From Cladochytrium replicatum (Eukaryota > Chytridiomycota > Chytridiomycetes > Cladochytriales > Cladochytriaceae), in the NCBI GenBank assembly GCA_025526935.1, contig JAHLKD010000063.1, forward strand, positions 1-64,000: a DNA stretch of 64,000 bases, read 5' to 3'. Below the pieces are notes generated by a model. The model worked only from the letters and a program-made list of their open reading frames with translations. It searched no databases and was not told the DNA's origin. Shown here piece by piece: positions 30,654-42,214 of the stretch. How positions within the stretch are numbered: the stretch's first letter is position 1; each line of letters starts with the position of its first letter. The position numbers and the translations under genes are program-made.

Positions 30654-31848
30654 ATCGTAACTTGTTCAGAGATATATAGACAAATGTAACGGTTTTTTTT
30701 CTATAAGGATTTACTTTAATGCATTACAAGTTTCATTCACATTTATACATACAAGTAGGTTACTATTAGCAAATGAGGATGCCAGATCGGCTGTCCATTT
30801 CGTCTGACAACTTTTGGTTGCATGCGAACAACGAGATCATTTCTTCGATCATGCGTGTTCACATATATGTACTTGAATGTAGCGGTAAGAAACTGTGATT
30901 TCGGTGCGTCTTGCTCTGACTCGTTGAGACTGACCAGGTCGTAACCATACTTTTATTGACTGCTTCACTTTTGACTGCTTCGATGAACGAGGGACAAAAA
31001 ACCAAACTGAATTTTTGTTTCACGTACTTGTATTCACCGTTGTGCAAAAGGGTCCCTTGTTCGTTGGCGTGCTTGGTTTCAAAACCACGAAGACTGCAAC
31101 AACACACACGAGGCAAGTTGTGTTGGTGGAACACTAAATCATACTTATGAATCCGTAACATCCGTGGTCTACCGGTGAAGGCGTTTGGCTGCTGTTCCAG
31201 TTCCTCAATCCTCCATTGATTACATTGGTTGGAGCAGGAGGGAAGTGAAACAATCCAGATCATAGCAATATTTTGCTCAGATCAGGTCGACGAGGAATGC
31301 TTGTTACGCCTCTGGGCAATGTGCTTACCTACTATTCTACTATTCTACAATTGGTGTGCTTCGAGCGTGACCTGGGAGTACGCACTCGTTTCTGCTTTTC
31401 TGGGCAGGTGCGACGCAAAAGACTGTAACAAACACATTTCCTTGCTTTTACTCATTACGAAAAACTGAAACAACTAAAAACAAAAGTACAAACAAGTATC
31501 TATGGAATTTGTAAAGCAACAACGAGAAAAAGATTTTGACAACAATTGGAATCCAAATGCTTCTATCTCAAACACTAATGACGAAAAATAGAAAGAACGA
31601 AGCTCAAAAGACCGCGACTAATCCACACCGACTGCAAAAAGGACCGCAAGGAGCCGCAATATCAGTTACAAAAAGCCAATCCAGAAACTGGATGAGGAAC
31701 AAAAAAGGGGAGAGAGTTTTTACTTGCTGATTTGAAGAAGGGCACGCAATTGAAACCATAACTGTAAAGCCAACAACCAAGCCATATTCGCCTTGTCTAG
31801 TTCCTCAAATCGTTCAACATCACTGCCCGCAATCTGTACATCACACAC
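30654..31848. other. Intergenic region, one doubtful ORF
   Basis: Between NLR-2 and SPM2. Only the 134-codon minus-strand frame described separately stands out. The right half is A-rich, with no repeat. Confidence 0.4.
30859..31263 (-). CDS. Uncharacterised ORF, 134 codons
   Basis: An ATG at 31263 opens a frame to a stop at 30859. The central part (YDLVFHQHNLPRVCCCSL, then KYVKQKFSLVFCPSFIEAVK) has a plausible protein-like composition. No motif, membrane segment or signal peptide is seen, and I do not recognise it. It may be a fragment of a larger gene or chance. Confidence 0.2.
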   Translation of the reverse strand: MIWIVSLPSCSNQCNQWRIEELEQQPNAFTGRPRMLRIHKYDLVFHQHNLPRVCCCSLRGFETKHANEQGTLLHNGEYKYVKQKFSLVFCPSFIEAVKSEAVNKSMVTTWSVSTSQSKTHRNHSFLPLHSSTYM

Positions 31849-33121
31849 TCATCGCTGCTGCATCGACGGGCCCGCGCTGTACTGATTATTGCTGCTGCTT
31901 CCGACGGCACTGCTTCCCTCATACTCGACTCCCGTTCCGCCACCTACTGGCGAATACAGAGCCGAGCTCTCCCTATGCTGATAATAATACTGTCCCGTAG
32001 CCGGATCATAATACGTGTAATACTGCGCGTTGGAGTCCGCCTGGAAGTTTTCGGGGGCATGGGACCAAGACGACGAGTTTGCGACGGATTCTTCCGGTTG
32101 TGGGGTCGGTACGGCGAGGTACGGTGTTGTAGACGGGAAGGGTTTTGCGGGTGGCATGTGGTCGATCGGGGAGGGTAGGACGCCGTGGTATTGTTGGGTC
32201 GGGGACATGGGTTGTGCCGGGGGTGCGGGCGGGTAGTAAGGTTCCCTGTGCGCGTGGCTGTCGCCATCGTTGAAACTTCGATCTTCGTCGTTGGTGTATT
32301 CGGTGTCGCGGTTGTTGTTGCGTGCGATATCTGCATACGGGTATCTGGAAAGATAGTCACAAATTAAGAGAGAGAACGGATATTCTACTTTTTGGTGGCT
32401 CACCTATCACGTTCTTCGCGTTCACGCTTTCGTTGTCTGCGTCTCCATATTGCTAGGAAGATGCTTCCGGTGAGTATGACCGCGATGACGATGGAGCCCA
32501 CAATAACGCCAACGAGGGCGGATGTGGAAAGGGAAGTGTTCGCGGAATTGTTATTCACTGCGACGTCCGACGTCGACGTCGCAATCGCCGACCCGGGTCT
32601 CGGACTCGCATTTCCACCTGCACTCCCAACCGTCGTGACCGCCGTCGCATTGCCCAACAGCGCCCAGCGGATATTAAAGCTCACATTCGAGCAATTATTC
32701 TGCGCGACCGAGGTGGTTCCGCCCGAGATCAATGTCGAGCCGCCGCAAAACACAAAGATGGAGTAGGACGCGTTGACGTTGAGTGTGAAGGCTTCGGTCG
32801 CGGTGAAAGTGTTTGGGATGGTGTGGGAGAACACTGCCGAGGTGACGGGCATGGTGCGCCAAATCTCAAAGTCAGAGGGACGCATGAGGTACAAGGTGGC
32901 ATTTCCGGCTCCGATGGACACATCTTCGGTGAGCTTGGTTTATAGAGACACGAGATACAAGTGAGTACGGAGAAACTTTAGGAAAATGGATCTGAGCTTA
33001 CAGAAACTATCTGAGGAGGAGCAGATGCAATGAGAGAGGTTCGTACGTAGAAATTGTGAGCGATAGTCGCGAACGAGGCCGACCAAGTTGTAATAGAGTT
33101 TTCTTGGGAGGAGTTTGACAT
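31849..33121 (-). CDS. SPM2: single-pass membrane protein
   Basis: Three exons: 33121-33002, 32933-32404 and 32344-31849, giving 381 residues. MSNSSQENSITTWSASFATI is followed by LTEDVSIGAGNATLYLMRPS, a Cys pair (VFCGG ... NNCSNVSF) with NxS/T sequons, then a Ser/Thr/Asn-rich stalk. The transmembrane helix is ALVGVIVGSIVIAVILTGSI, followed by WRRRQRKREREERDR. The cytoplasmic tail is Pro/Tyr/Ser-rich (YYPPAPPAQPMSP, AQYYTYYDPATGQYYY). No cleavable signal peptide is apparent. The second intron falls after the membrane helix, unlike in most SPM genes; SPM1 is the closest relative. Topology resembles Mid2/Wsc-type wall sensors, but no such domain is identified. It is divergent from SPM3. Confidence 0.8.
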
Positions 33122-33407
33122 TGGGAGTTAAGGTTAAGAAGGGGTGGCACCACGGAAATAATTCGAAATTGCAATAATTGATATATATGATCCAGCTCAG
33201 TATTCAGACAGATAAAATACAGACACGAGAATTAGAGAGTGTATTAATTAAAAAAGCAGAGATTATTTTGTAAACATCAACAACACCCACAAGTCCGGAT
33301 GTCTTTTCGATGTCTCCGTCGGTTTCATCTTTTTCTCCGCATATGAGACGTGTGAAATTTTATAAGTTTTCGTGTTTTCTGGTGTTTGCTCACCCCACAA
33401 CCCCGAA
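33122..33407. promoter_or_regulatory. Divergent promoter, SPM2 / SPM3
   Basis: 286 bp separate two outward-facing start codons of the same family. The middle is AT-rich (ATTGATATATATGATCC near 33178; TTAATTAAAAAAGC near 33243). A shared control region is inferred from geometry. Confidence 0.45.
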
Positions 33408-34569
33408 ATGTCCCTCACTACAACGACCTGGTCGTCGGTCTATCCGTCGCTCGAGTACAACGCTTACTACTCGTCTGAACTCGTCGTATCTGCTGTACCT
33501 GCCGCTTTCAGTGTACGTGGCATTTGTGTTGCTGCGCGCGAATATCAAAACCTAACACAGCGCTGTTGCCTTCTCGTAGTTTTCATACACTCTCGCTGTT
33601 GCTACCGGCTACCCGACGCTCTATGTCGTCGAACCATCCATCTTCACTTCATGGTTAAGTGTATGTCTTGAAACGAATTCCCCCTCCCAAACTCCACCTA
33701 ATCTCCACCGTGTCCAGACATCTGAACAAGTCCCTCGCACTTGGAATTATGGCGCCTTGCTACCCGCTCCCGGAAACGGCGACACCGAAACGCTCGTCTT
33801 CACTTCCGCAGCTACCTACCCGGTCTTTTTCTACTGCGGCGAGTACACAACCACAACTGCAACGAGAACCTCCACGATCCGTCAGAACTGCTCCAGCATC
33901 ACGATCAACGCGAAATGGGTCAACCTCAACATCGTCCCCATCACCTCTGCGCCTGCATCGCGTTCCACTTCTCGAGCGACAGCCGTACCCGGTATTCCAA
34001 CAGGCTCGGCCTCGGGCTCAGAGAACCAGTCTCAATCCCAGGGCCTCGGTATCGGTGCAGTCGTCGGAATCGCAGTCGCCTGTTTCGTCGTAGCAGGTCT
34101 CGTCGCTGCAGGCGTCATCATAATGTACCTCCGCAGAAGGAACAGAGCCGCCGCGGCTTCGAAAGCGTATTTCCCGCCTCCCCCGCCCTCAGCAGCAAAC
34201 TACCCACCCCCGCCTCCATCTTCGTCTTCGGAATTCCCATCGCAACCGCTCCGAGCACAATCGCACCTCTACTTTACCCCCTCCGGCGGCGTCGATGGAC
34301 CGCACTTTGATCCCTATGCATCCGCGGCCTTGCCTGTGCCCCAGGGAAGCGCGCAGACTAATCTTAGCGCATCGACGTATTATCCCCAGAGCAACCTTGG
34401 CGCGTCTGCATACACGCCAGCTCCTCAGGGACAGGGAGAAGCTGCAAACTACCAGGTCAACTACCAGGCTCAGTCTCCCGTTGATCCGGCGCCTTCTAAC
34501 GCATTCATCCCCAACACCTCCGCAGAGGCTGGGTCGGGAGGGCAGGGTGTTCTCCTCATGCGTAATTGA
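33408..34569 (+). CDS. SPM3: single-pass membrane protein
   Basis: Exons 33408-33512 (35 codons), 33580-33660 (27 codons) and 33718-34569, 345 residues. Exon 1 MSLTTTTWSSVYPSLEYNAY ends at PAAFS. Exon 2 is FSYTLAVATGYPTLYVVEPS with IFTSWLS. Exon 3 has VFTSAATYPVFFYCGEY, the second Cys in RQNCSSITINAKW, a Ser/Thr stalk, and the helix IGAVVGIAVACFVVAGLVAA with GVIIMYLRRRNR. A Pro-rich tail (YFPPPPPSAANYPPPPP) ends in GGQGVLLMRN. Both introns are phase 0. The C terminus resembles those of SPM8 and SPM9. No signal peptide is seen, so the N terminus may cross the membrane using the internal helix. I do not recognise the family. Confidence 0.85.
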
Positions 34570-35064
34570 TCCATTGAAGTCGGTTCGCGGAGATAGAGTG
34601 GTACAGACTGTAGAAAGGGAAAGTGCATCAGCGTGGGATGGGGTGTGTTGGTGTGATTCCATTAATATTTTGTTGTTTTTGGCGATGAAGTGATTCGGTG
34701 CCACACATTTGCAAACCACTGCGGTATTTGTAACCTAGGTGGAATATGTGGTCTTGCTATGTCGTTTGCACGGTGGTACATTGATTGCCCTTTTGGTAGC
34801 AGTGCAAATACGATTTCATTCGTTTACTCCTGGTTTTTTTGTTGCGGCTGGAAAAGCAAGAAAATACTACGATGCAATAATACTACAATGCAGTGAAGTA
34901 CACGATCTCTTGTCCGTGCCCTTTGCACCAGTATTTACCACTCAAGTGATTACTTAATACCAAAGACTGCAGTTGAGTTTGACGAGCATTATTACTCCGA
35001 CTCCTTCAAAATTTCAAAGCAGTCACTTAGTGCACCCTGAGTGGCACAACTTCCTTCCACATCA
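34570..35064. other. Spacer before NLR-3, no gene seen
   Basis: No coding homology. It contains the 3' end of SPM3 and the upstream region of NLR-3. An in-frame GTG precedes the chosen NLR-3 ATG by 24 bases. Confidence 0.4.
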
Positions 35065-38000
35065 ATGCTCTCTGATTCGAGCATTCGGATAACGTTCAAG
35101 CGTGACACAAGGCACAAGAAGGTCTTGGTGAACCTGCCCACAAACTATGGAGACATCGTTGCTCTCGCTGCAGATCGTTTCGGATTGGAGGGGCGCCGTC
35201 TCGAGATTACGTATATCGATCCCGCGGACAATGCAGAGTATGTGCTGGGCGAGGATGACAATCTACACGAAGTCCTGCACTTCCAAAACATCAAGTTTAA
35301 CGTAAGTCCTCCTTTAAAAAATAGTTAAAGTTGGCAACACAAACATACGCGCGATTTTCAGATCAACGTGCTTGCCGATGCGCCGGTATTATTGGAGAAT
35401 TTGGGAGATTCTTGTCAGACATCAGAAGGTATTTCAAATTTCTCCAAAAAGAATAAATTAAGAAAAAATTCCGTTACCCCCACAACAATTATTACTCTTC
35501 TACGAGAGAAGCATTGGATGGCTGACATTTCAAAAACATGGAAATGTCGAAAAGGGCACCAGAGGCATGATTTTTTTGTGAGGTATGCACCTTGGTGTTT
35601 CCCGCTGATCACAATTAAATATGTGCTTCTAGCTATCGACATGCTACAGATACTGAGCCTGCAGAGAGAATTGCAAGACTTCTTGAAGAATCTGCCTTCC
35701 ATGTATTCCTTGACAAACAATGTTTAATGGAAGGACAAGAGTGGGAGAGAGGTTTTCGAGGGGGAATCTTGAACAGCTCAGTCATACTGCTTCTATGTTC
35801 AGATTCTGGACTAAAAGATATGGAAAAGGCACATATAGGTAAAGGTGACAATGTTCTCCTCGAGGTAATGATTGAGATTAGTTATTACAAACACAACTAA
35901 ACTCTTGTGATTCAACAGTGGGAATTAGCTTTGGAGATGAATGAGCTCTACGGAACATACATTGTTCCAATCTTCCTTCCAAGTGTGAAACAGACACCCA
36001 CAATGCTCTCCTGGTTTTTCAGGCCACAGAAATCAATATTGCCTTTCAGCTTATTCCATGAAGATGCTTTTCCCAATGAGCGGCATGCACACCGACGGAG
36101 TCCCAAGAAGCACACCATCCGTGAAACATTTAGTCGAATTATGCGTTTCCACGGAGTAAATGTCAATCAATTCAAATTTGATCAGTATGTTTGATCTGCA
36201 GACAATTTTCTGTTTCTGACCTAAACTATTGAAGAGTTATTACCAAGGCTTATGAGATCAATAGAAAGCTTGAACTTGCTGAAAAATTTTCAGCTGCTGC
36301 AGAAGCTCGTCAACATGAAATGATTGAGCAGTCTGAAAATCTGATCAAGCTGCCGGCCATCTTTTTGCCTCAAGACAAACTCAACATGTTAAAAAAATGG
36401 CTTAATCCATTGACCAATGAAATGGAAGCTGAGTACACCCGACTTATTTCAGACTATTTACCTGGAACACGCAAATGGCTTATAGAAAAAATTATGGCGC
36501 TGTTATCTCCGAAAGATCCAGCTTGGACAACAAATGATCGAGTCTTATGGGTCAGTGGAACAGCTGGAGTAGGAAAGTCTGTTATGGCGGCCTTAATTGC
36601 GCATGAACTGCAAGCACAGAATTTGCTTGGAGGCATGTTCTTCTGCAAGCATGATGATGATGAACGAAACAATGGACGGAATATCATCCTCACACTTGCA
36701 TTTGCTCTTTGCCAGTGGAATATTGACTTTGGAAAACACCTCTTTGAAATTATGAACGATCCAGTCAAAGTTGATGTAGTTCGACGATCTCACAAAGATA
36801 TGTTCAAAATGTTGATTTCCGCTCCCCTGACACTTCTATATCAGAAAGGTGTGCTACAACAGCCACTGGTTCTTCTAGTTGATGCTTTGGATGAGTGCTT
36901 CAAGGGTATCGTGCTGAAATACTGCATATTTTCAGTATTATTTGCAGAACTTTGCCAGAAAAAGTCAAACTGATAATAACAGGACGTCCGGAGGCAGATA
37001 TTATGCAATCATTTGATGGAATTTCAGCTACAGTACTTAGTCCAACCGATACAGACAACAGAAAAGATGCAGAACTTTTTGCAAAACATTTTTTGAGTAC
37101 TCATCCAGCTGAGGAGTCTGCTATTTATGATGGCCCAGCAATTCTCGAAGAAAAGTCAAATGGAGTTTTTATTTGGCTTATTATGGCTTGCAACGAGCTT
37201 CACGCTTCTTATACTGAGAAGATCACAATTGAAATGATTGAAAACTTGCCCAATATCCCTGAAGTGTCCTCTTCTTCTGAAGCTAAAATTGCTGTGTCTC
37301 TCAATAGCATGTTTAAATCAACATTTAACAGAATCTTCAGTAAAGAAGGTGAAAATTCCTTGTTATTCAAGGTATTTTCAGCTATTGTTATGGCTGTCCA
37401 TCCACTATCTGCTCAAGCAGTATGTGAGCTATTTCAGGAAAACTTTGATGCAGATGCAGATGCTGTTGCAAATGCAATTCGTATTCTATCTCCAGTGTTA
37501 ATTCTAGATGGATCAAACAAGCTCAGAGTCTTCCACAAGTCTGTGAAAGATTACCTTACATCTCATTGTAAGGACATAAGATATGCCATTAGTGAAGCAA
37601 GTGCCCATGAAGCACTTGCTGAAAGATGTATTGCAGTGTTATTAGGCAAATTAAGTTTCAATATGTGCAGATTACCTCTCAATGCCCTTCTTTCCGAGTA
37701 TCAGACGCATGAATTAAATGAATTAATCCAGGAAAATATCCCAGAACATGTGCAGTATGCCGCCCAGCATTTTTGGAGACATTGCTTACTTTCAGTTAAT
37801 TCAAGTGATGCTCTATCCAGTTTTGATGCTTTCCTTTCTGATTTGAAACGCAAATCTCAAAACAAGCAAAATTTATCAAATAATGTAACCAAGTGTCTTA
37901 AAGAGCTATTTGGAGCAAAATCATTACAGTGGCTTGAAGTAATGAGTCTGTTAGGTTCAATGGATGATATTTTGAAAGCTACAGCATATTTGACCACTTT

Positions 38001-39960
38001 TGTGCAGCTGCACAATGAGAGTTCTTCTGAATTCTCTTTGCTGCTTGATGATATCAGGAGAGCGACAATGTACTTTTACCGTGGAATTAAGATGTCTGCA
38101 TTACAAGTGTATTATTCAGCTGTTTTGTTCTCTCCGCCAAAAAGCTTGTTCAAGGAATCTCACATAAGCAAACTTCCTGCCTCAGTTAAACTACCCCACA
38201 TTATTCGTGGCAGTTTAGACACGTGGCCGTCCACAAAGACTCTTGAGGGTCACCTCGATAGTGTGTGCTCAGTTGCATTCAGTGAAGATGGCATGTTTAT
38301 AGTTTCAGCCAGCTACGACAAAACTGTGCGAACTTGGAATGCCATGACAGGGCAACAGCACCTCAGAATGGATGGACATACCAGAGCAGTGAACTCAGCT
38401 GTTTTTAGCAAAGATGGAATGTTTGTTGTTTCAGCAAGTTCTGATAAAACTCTGCGCATTTGGGATGCAAAAAGTGGAGAAGAATTAAAGAAACTGCAAG
38501 AAAACACATATAATGCAAAGTTGACAGTTTTCAGTCCCGATGGGAAATTTGTCTTGTCATCAAGAAGTGATGAAACAGTCAGCATATGGGATGTTGCTTC
38601 GGGAAGGAAGGTGCATTCTCTAATTGCGCTGACAGGCTCTATTTCATCATTATTCAATCCAGATCGCGCATATATTGTTTCAGGAGGTCCCAATATGAAC
38701 ATAAATATCTTGAATACCCTTACTGGAGGGCAGACATGTATCCAGTGGAATTTCAGATTTCCAGAGAAAGTTTCATTCAGTGCAAATGGAAATTTAATGG
38801 TTTCAATTTTCAGAGCGCCATACCTGAGCATTTGGGATACTATTACTGGGAAGCTAATTAGGGAACTGACAATCTGTCAAGAGCACAAAGGTATCAGAGC
38901 GCCTGTGCCAAAGTCAGCCTGTTTGAGTGCAGATGGGAAATATACAGTTTCAGCACTCTCTGACAACACAATTCGCATGTGGGAAACAGAAAGTGAGTTA
39001 GAGATACAAAGATGGAAGGGACGTTCAAGTGTGGTTGTTTCTTTAACAGTTAGTCCAGATGGAAAATTTGTTGTTTCATCTCATTCTGATGGACTAATGT
39101 GTGTTTGGGACAGAGATATTAAAGAGCGACCTTCTAAGCCAACAGGACACTTGGGTGTTGTTACATTGGCAGAGCTAAGTCCAGATCAAAAGTTTGTCGC
39201 TTCGGCTAGTTACGATAGAACTATACGTATTTGGGACACAACCACAGGAGATGATAAAATTATTTCAGAGAAATGTTCCTACAACACATCTTCAATTAGA
39301 TTTAGTCCAGATGGGACATCAATTGTTTCAGCAAGTGATGACAGTATGATCCGCATCTGGAATTTAGAAACGGCAAAAGAAATATGGAAAGAATATCATT
39401 TATCAGTACTTGCTGCAGCTTTTAGCATAGACGGAAGATTTGTCATATCAGCTGATAGGAACAATTGCGTTCGAATTTGGGATATTTCTGCAAAAGTGGA
39501 ATTAAAGAGTTATATATTTGGGTCTCGACGGACTCCAGTATCTGCTACAATGTATCTAGACGAGTCGTTTGTTGTTTATTCAAGTGAAACTGAGGAAGGT
39601 TGGCCTACAGTTTATATTCAAAACTGACAAGAGCAAAGGGTTTGTAGTTTTCAGTCTCACTTTTTCATCAAGTCTGTAATCTTCATTGAAGATCGCTCAT
39701 GTATTCAGTTTGCTGGTTATAATGGGGAACTATCAGTTTGGGACATTAGGAAATCCAAACTTAAAGAGAGCTTGGCTGTTACCGGACAAGATGAGAAAGC
39801 ACTGTTGCGGCATACTAATGGGAGGAAAGAGTTTGCATTTTTCAAAGATAACTGTATGTGGTTGCCACTGGAATTTCGTTCAGGTTGTAGACTTGTTTCT
39901 TCCACTCATTATATCATGCTTGACGAAAATAAGGTTGTATTTGTGCGCTTCCCAACCTAA
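35065..39960 (+). CDS. NLR-3: PB1 - TIR - NACHT - WD40 protein
   Basis: Exons 35065-35301, 35362-35582, 35633-35864, 35919-36184 and 36235-39960, about 1,550 codons. Residues ~5-80 are a PB1 domain (IRITFKRDTRHKKVLVNLPT; YIDPADNAEYVLGEDDNL). The TIR domain spans RHDFFVSYRHATDTEPAERI, FHVFLDKQCLMEGQEWERG and DNVLLEWELALEMNE, whose Glu is the likely catalytic position. NACHT follows (VSGTAGVGKSVMAALI; VLLVDALDEC; LIITGRPEAD), then about a dozen diverse WD40 repeats. One apparent +1 shift lies near 36900, and an in-frame TGA at 39625-39627 precedes 110 more open codons with another WD repeat and the end VVFVRFPT. A 45-base phase-0 intron 39610-39654 would remove that stop; a 41-base intron from 36894 would also restore phase but delete part of Walker B. 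It is the most divergent NLR here. Confidence 0.82.
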
Positions 39961-40157
39961 TTGTTTGAAATTCAATATTAGCATATTGTATTCACATCTC
40001 TCAACATATAAATCATACTGTAACACAATTTTCCTTATATTCATCCTCTAACACGATGGAGTTTTCAAAGAACCAAAATGCGGAGTTTCCTCACATCTCA
40101 TGATCATCTTTATCAATTTAAATTATATTGTCGAAAGTTCTAATCAAAATTATGTGC

Positions 40158-41125
40158 TCACGGAGCATTCGAATCAGCCGGGCTCGTCTGGTTCAACCCC
40201 TGCAACAACTGCTGATGCTGCTGGTGCTGTGCGAACGACACGCTCAACGACCATTCTGGCTCCGACGGCCCATATCCATACCCATACAACGGCTGCTGCT
40301 GTCCTACCACTCCTCCTCCATACACCATCCCCGCATCCTGCTGCACCTGCTGCGTCTGCGGCTCGTACATCATCGGCGCTGCGTGCGGGAACGACCCGAT
40401 CGGCACATACGGATGCGCCGCCCCTCCGACAGAGTCGTTTTGCAGATTCAGCCTGCGTCGGAACAACCACACGATCGGGAAGCTGCAGAGTAAAACACCG
40501 AGGATCGACGCGCCGATGATGATACCCGTCAGCACGGCTGGGGAGATCACGGGCTCAAAGGAGCTCGAGCTTGACGAGACGGGTGCGCTGGTGGAGTGAG
40601 ACCACTGTGCTTTGATAGTGCCGGAACAGGTTTGGGTCAACACGGTCGGGATGTTAGAGACGGTGGTGGTGAGTGCGCCGCAGAAGACAAAGAGGTTGTA
40701 GACGCCCGGAGTCGGGAAGTGGATGTTTGTGTTCTCGTCCCCGGATCCTGTCTTTGCATAATAGTTCGACGGAGCGTAGTTGATATCCTGTTGTGAAACG
40801 GGGGAGTTAAGTTTTGTGTGCATTCACCATGTCGTGATTGGGAGATCCTTACAACGGTGGAACTCCATTTGGCGAATTCGTTGGGGTCGACGATGTACAA
40901 GGTCGGAGCACCCGCTACCACGTTCAACGACTCAGAGAACTTTTGCGGGGAAGCAAGAGACTGGGCGTGAGTTGCGCTGAACGAAACTTCCAATTGTTTA
41001 GCTGTTTAACTCCCAGCGCTCACCGAGACGAGATCTTGTGCTGCGGTAACCGTGATCTGGGTTTCGATATACTCGAGACCGAACGACAACGAGAATTCCG
41101 ATGACCATGGGGTGACGGACGCCAT
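40158..41125 (-). CDS. SPM4: single-pass membrane protein
   Basis: Exons 41125-41024 (34 codons), 40939-40853 (29 codons) and 40787-40158, 272 residues; both introns phase 0. MASVTPWSSEFSLSFGLEYI is followed by FSESLNVVAGAPTLYIVDPN, VYNLFVFCGALTT and the second Cys in LTQTCSGTIKAQW. The helix is PAVLTGIIIGASILGVLLCS with FPIVWLFRRRLN. The cytoplasmic tail is Gln/Gly/Tyr-rich (PQTQQVQQDAGMVYGGG; PLYGYGYGPSEPEW). No signal peptide is seen. It shares the family exon plan but has a longer first intron (84 bases). Confidence 0.83.
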
Positions 41126-41428
41126 GCTTGAGCCGAGTTCCGGCAGGGACCTGTTTATAAACTCCTTAATCGGGCCAGCTGGCCCGTCGGTGATCCCCGA
41201 CGACGAACTGGGAGACCGGAATGGCAAGACGGAGAAGAAGAGAAGTAACAATAATGTGACGTATTATAATTATAAAAGTAAATATACCACAAATTCTTCT
41301 AAAGCACCAAAATCGAATGATATAAAAAAGTGCACAAACACACACACTACTGTAATGTCCCGCATTTACGTTCGACAAAGAAAGGATCAAATATGAAACG
41401 AAGGACGTTGTGCGGTTACACACACACG

Positions 41429-42214
41429 CTACTCGGTTGACGAAGGAAGGGCCCGAAACCCGGCGTGGAGGGCGTGATCCGGTTTCGAGGAGTCGAACAA
41501 TACCTCCTTGTCCGGCTTGATGTGTTCGCTCTCCTCCAATTTCTGACCGGGATCGCCTGTGCCTCGCCAACGACGAACAATCGCGACCCCAATCACGGTG
41601 AGGATCATTGCGACAAACGAAAGAATACCGACCACCAAAACAGCTGTGGGTAAAGCAGAAGTGTCTGAATTCGGATTAACCTTCACCGGAACAGATTCGT
41701 TGGAGAACGTCTTCAGATCAGACCAGTAGGCAATAAAGTTGATCCCGGAGCAATCCTTGTATATCGGGGCAGGCAGAGCTCCATTCGCAATCGATCCCAT
41801 TGAAGAACCGCAATACAAGACGACGGGGTAAGTCGTTGGAGTCTGAAAGACCAAGGTTGTATCGACCGAGCTTCCAGGGTGAAGAAATTCGTGTTTGAAG
41901 GGAAACGATTCGGGGGAAGGGGTTGGTGCCTTGATCCAAGTTAGGAATGTCGATTTAGAAGTATCGGCGACTTACCAGCACCCACTCCGAGTAAATGGAC
42001 GGGTTAAGTACATAAACGGTTGGGTACCCGTCAGCTACCTTCAAGTCCACAGAGAACTATAAACACAAGAATTGGCGTAAACATGTAAAATGCCACTCTT
42101 AGAGCTGTTCGTACTTACCGTGAAGGTAGCCGGGGCAGTGGTAACCGTGATTGGGACCGCAGTCCAACCGTTGTAGGTAGCGGATGGTATAGAGGTGGTC
42201 CAGACAGTGCGCAT
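41429..42214 (-). CDS. SPM5: single-pass membrane protein, short tail
   Basis: Exons 42214-42119 (32 codons), 42056-41976 (27 codons) and 41929-41429, 225 residues, both introns phase 0. MRTVWTTSIPSATYNGWTAV ends exon 1 at PATFT. Exon 2 is FSVDLKVADGYPTVYVLNPS. Exon 3 has TLVFQTPTTYPVVLYCGSS, KDCSGINFIAYW and the helix TAVLVVGILSFVAMILTVIG with VAIVRRWRG. The tail is only about 50 residues, Lys/Glu-rich rather than Pro/Gln-rich (KLEESEHIKPDKEVL). This makes it the smallest intact member and suggests a different cytoplasmic partner. Confidence 0.82.
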
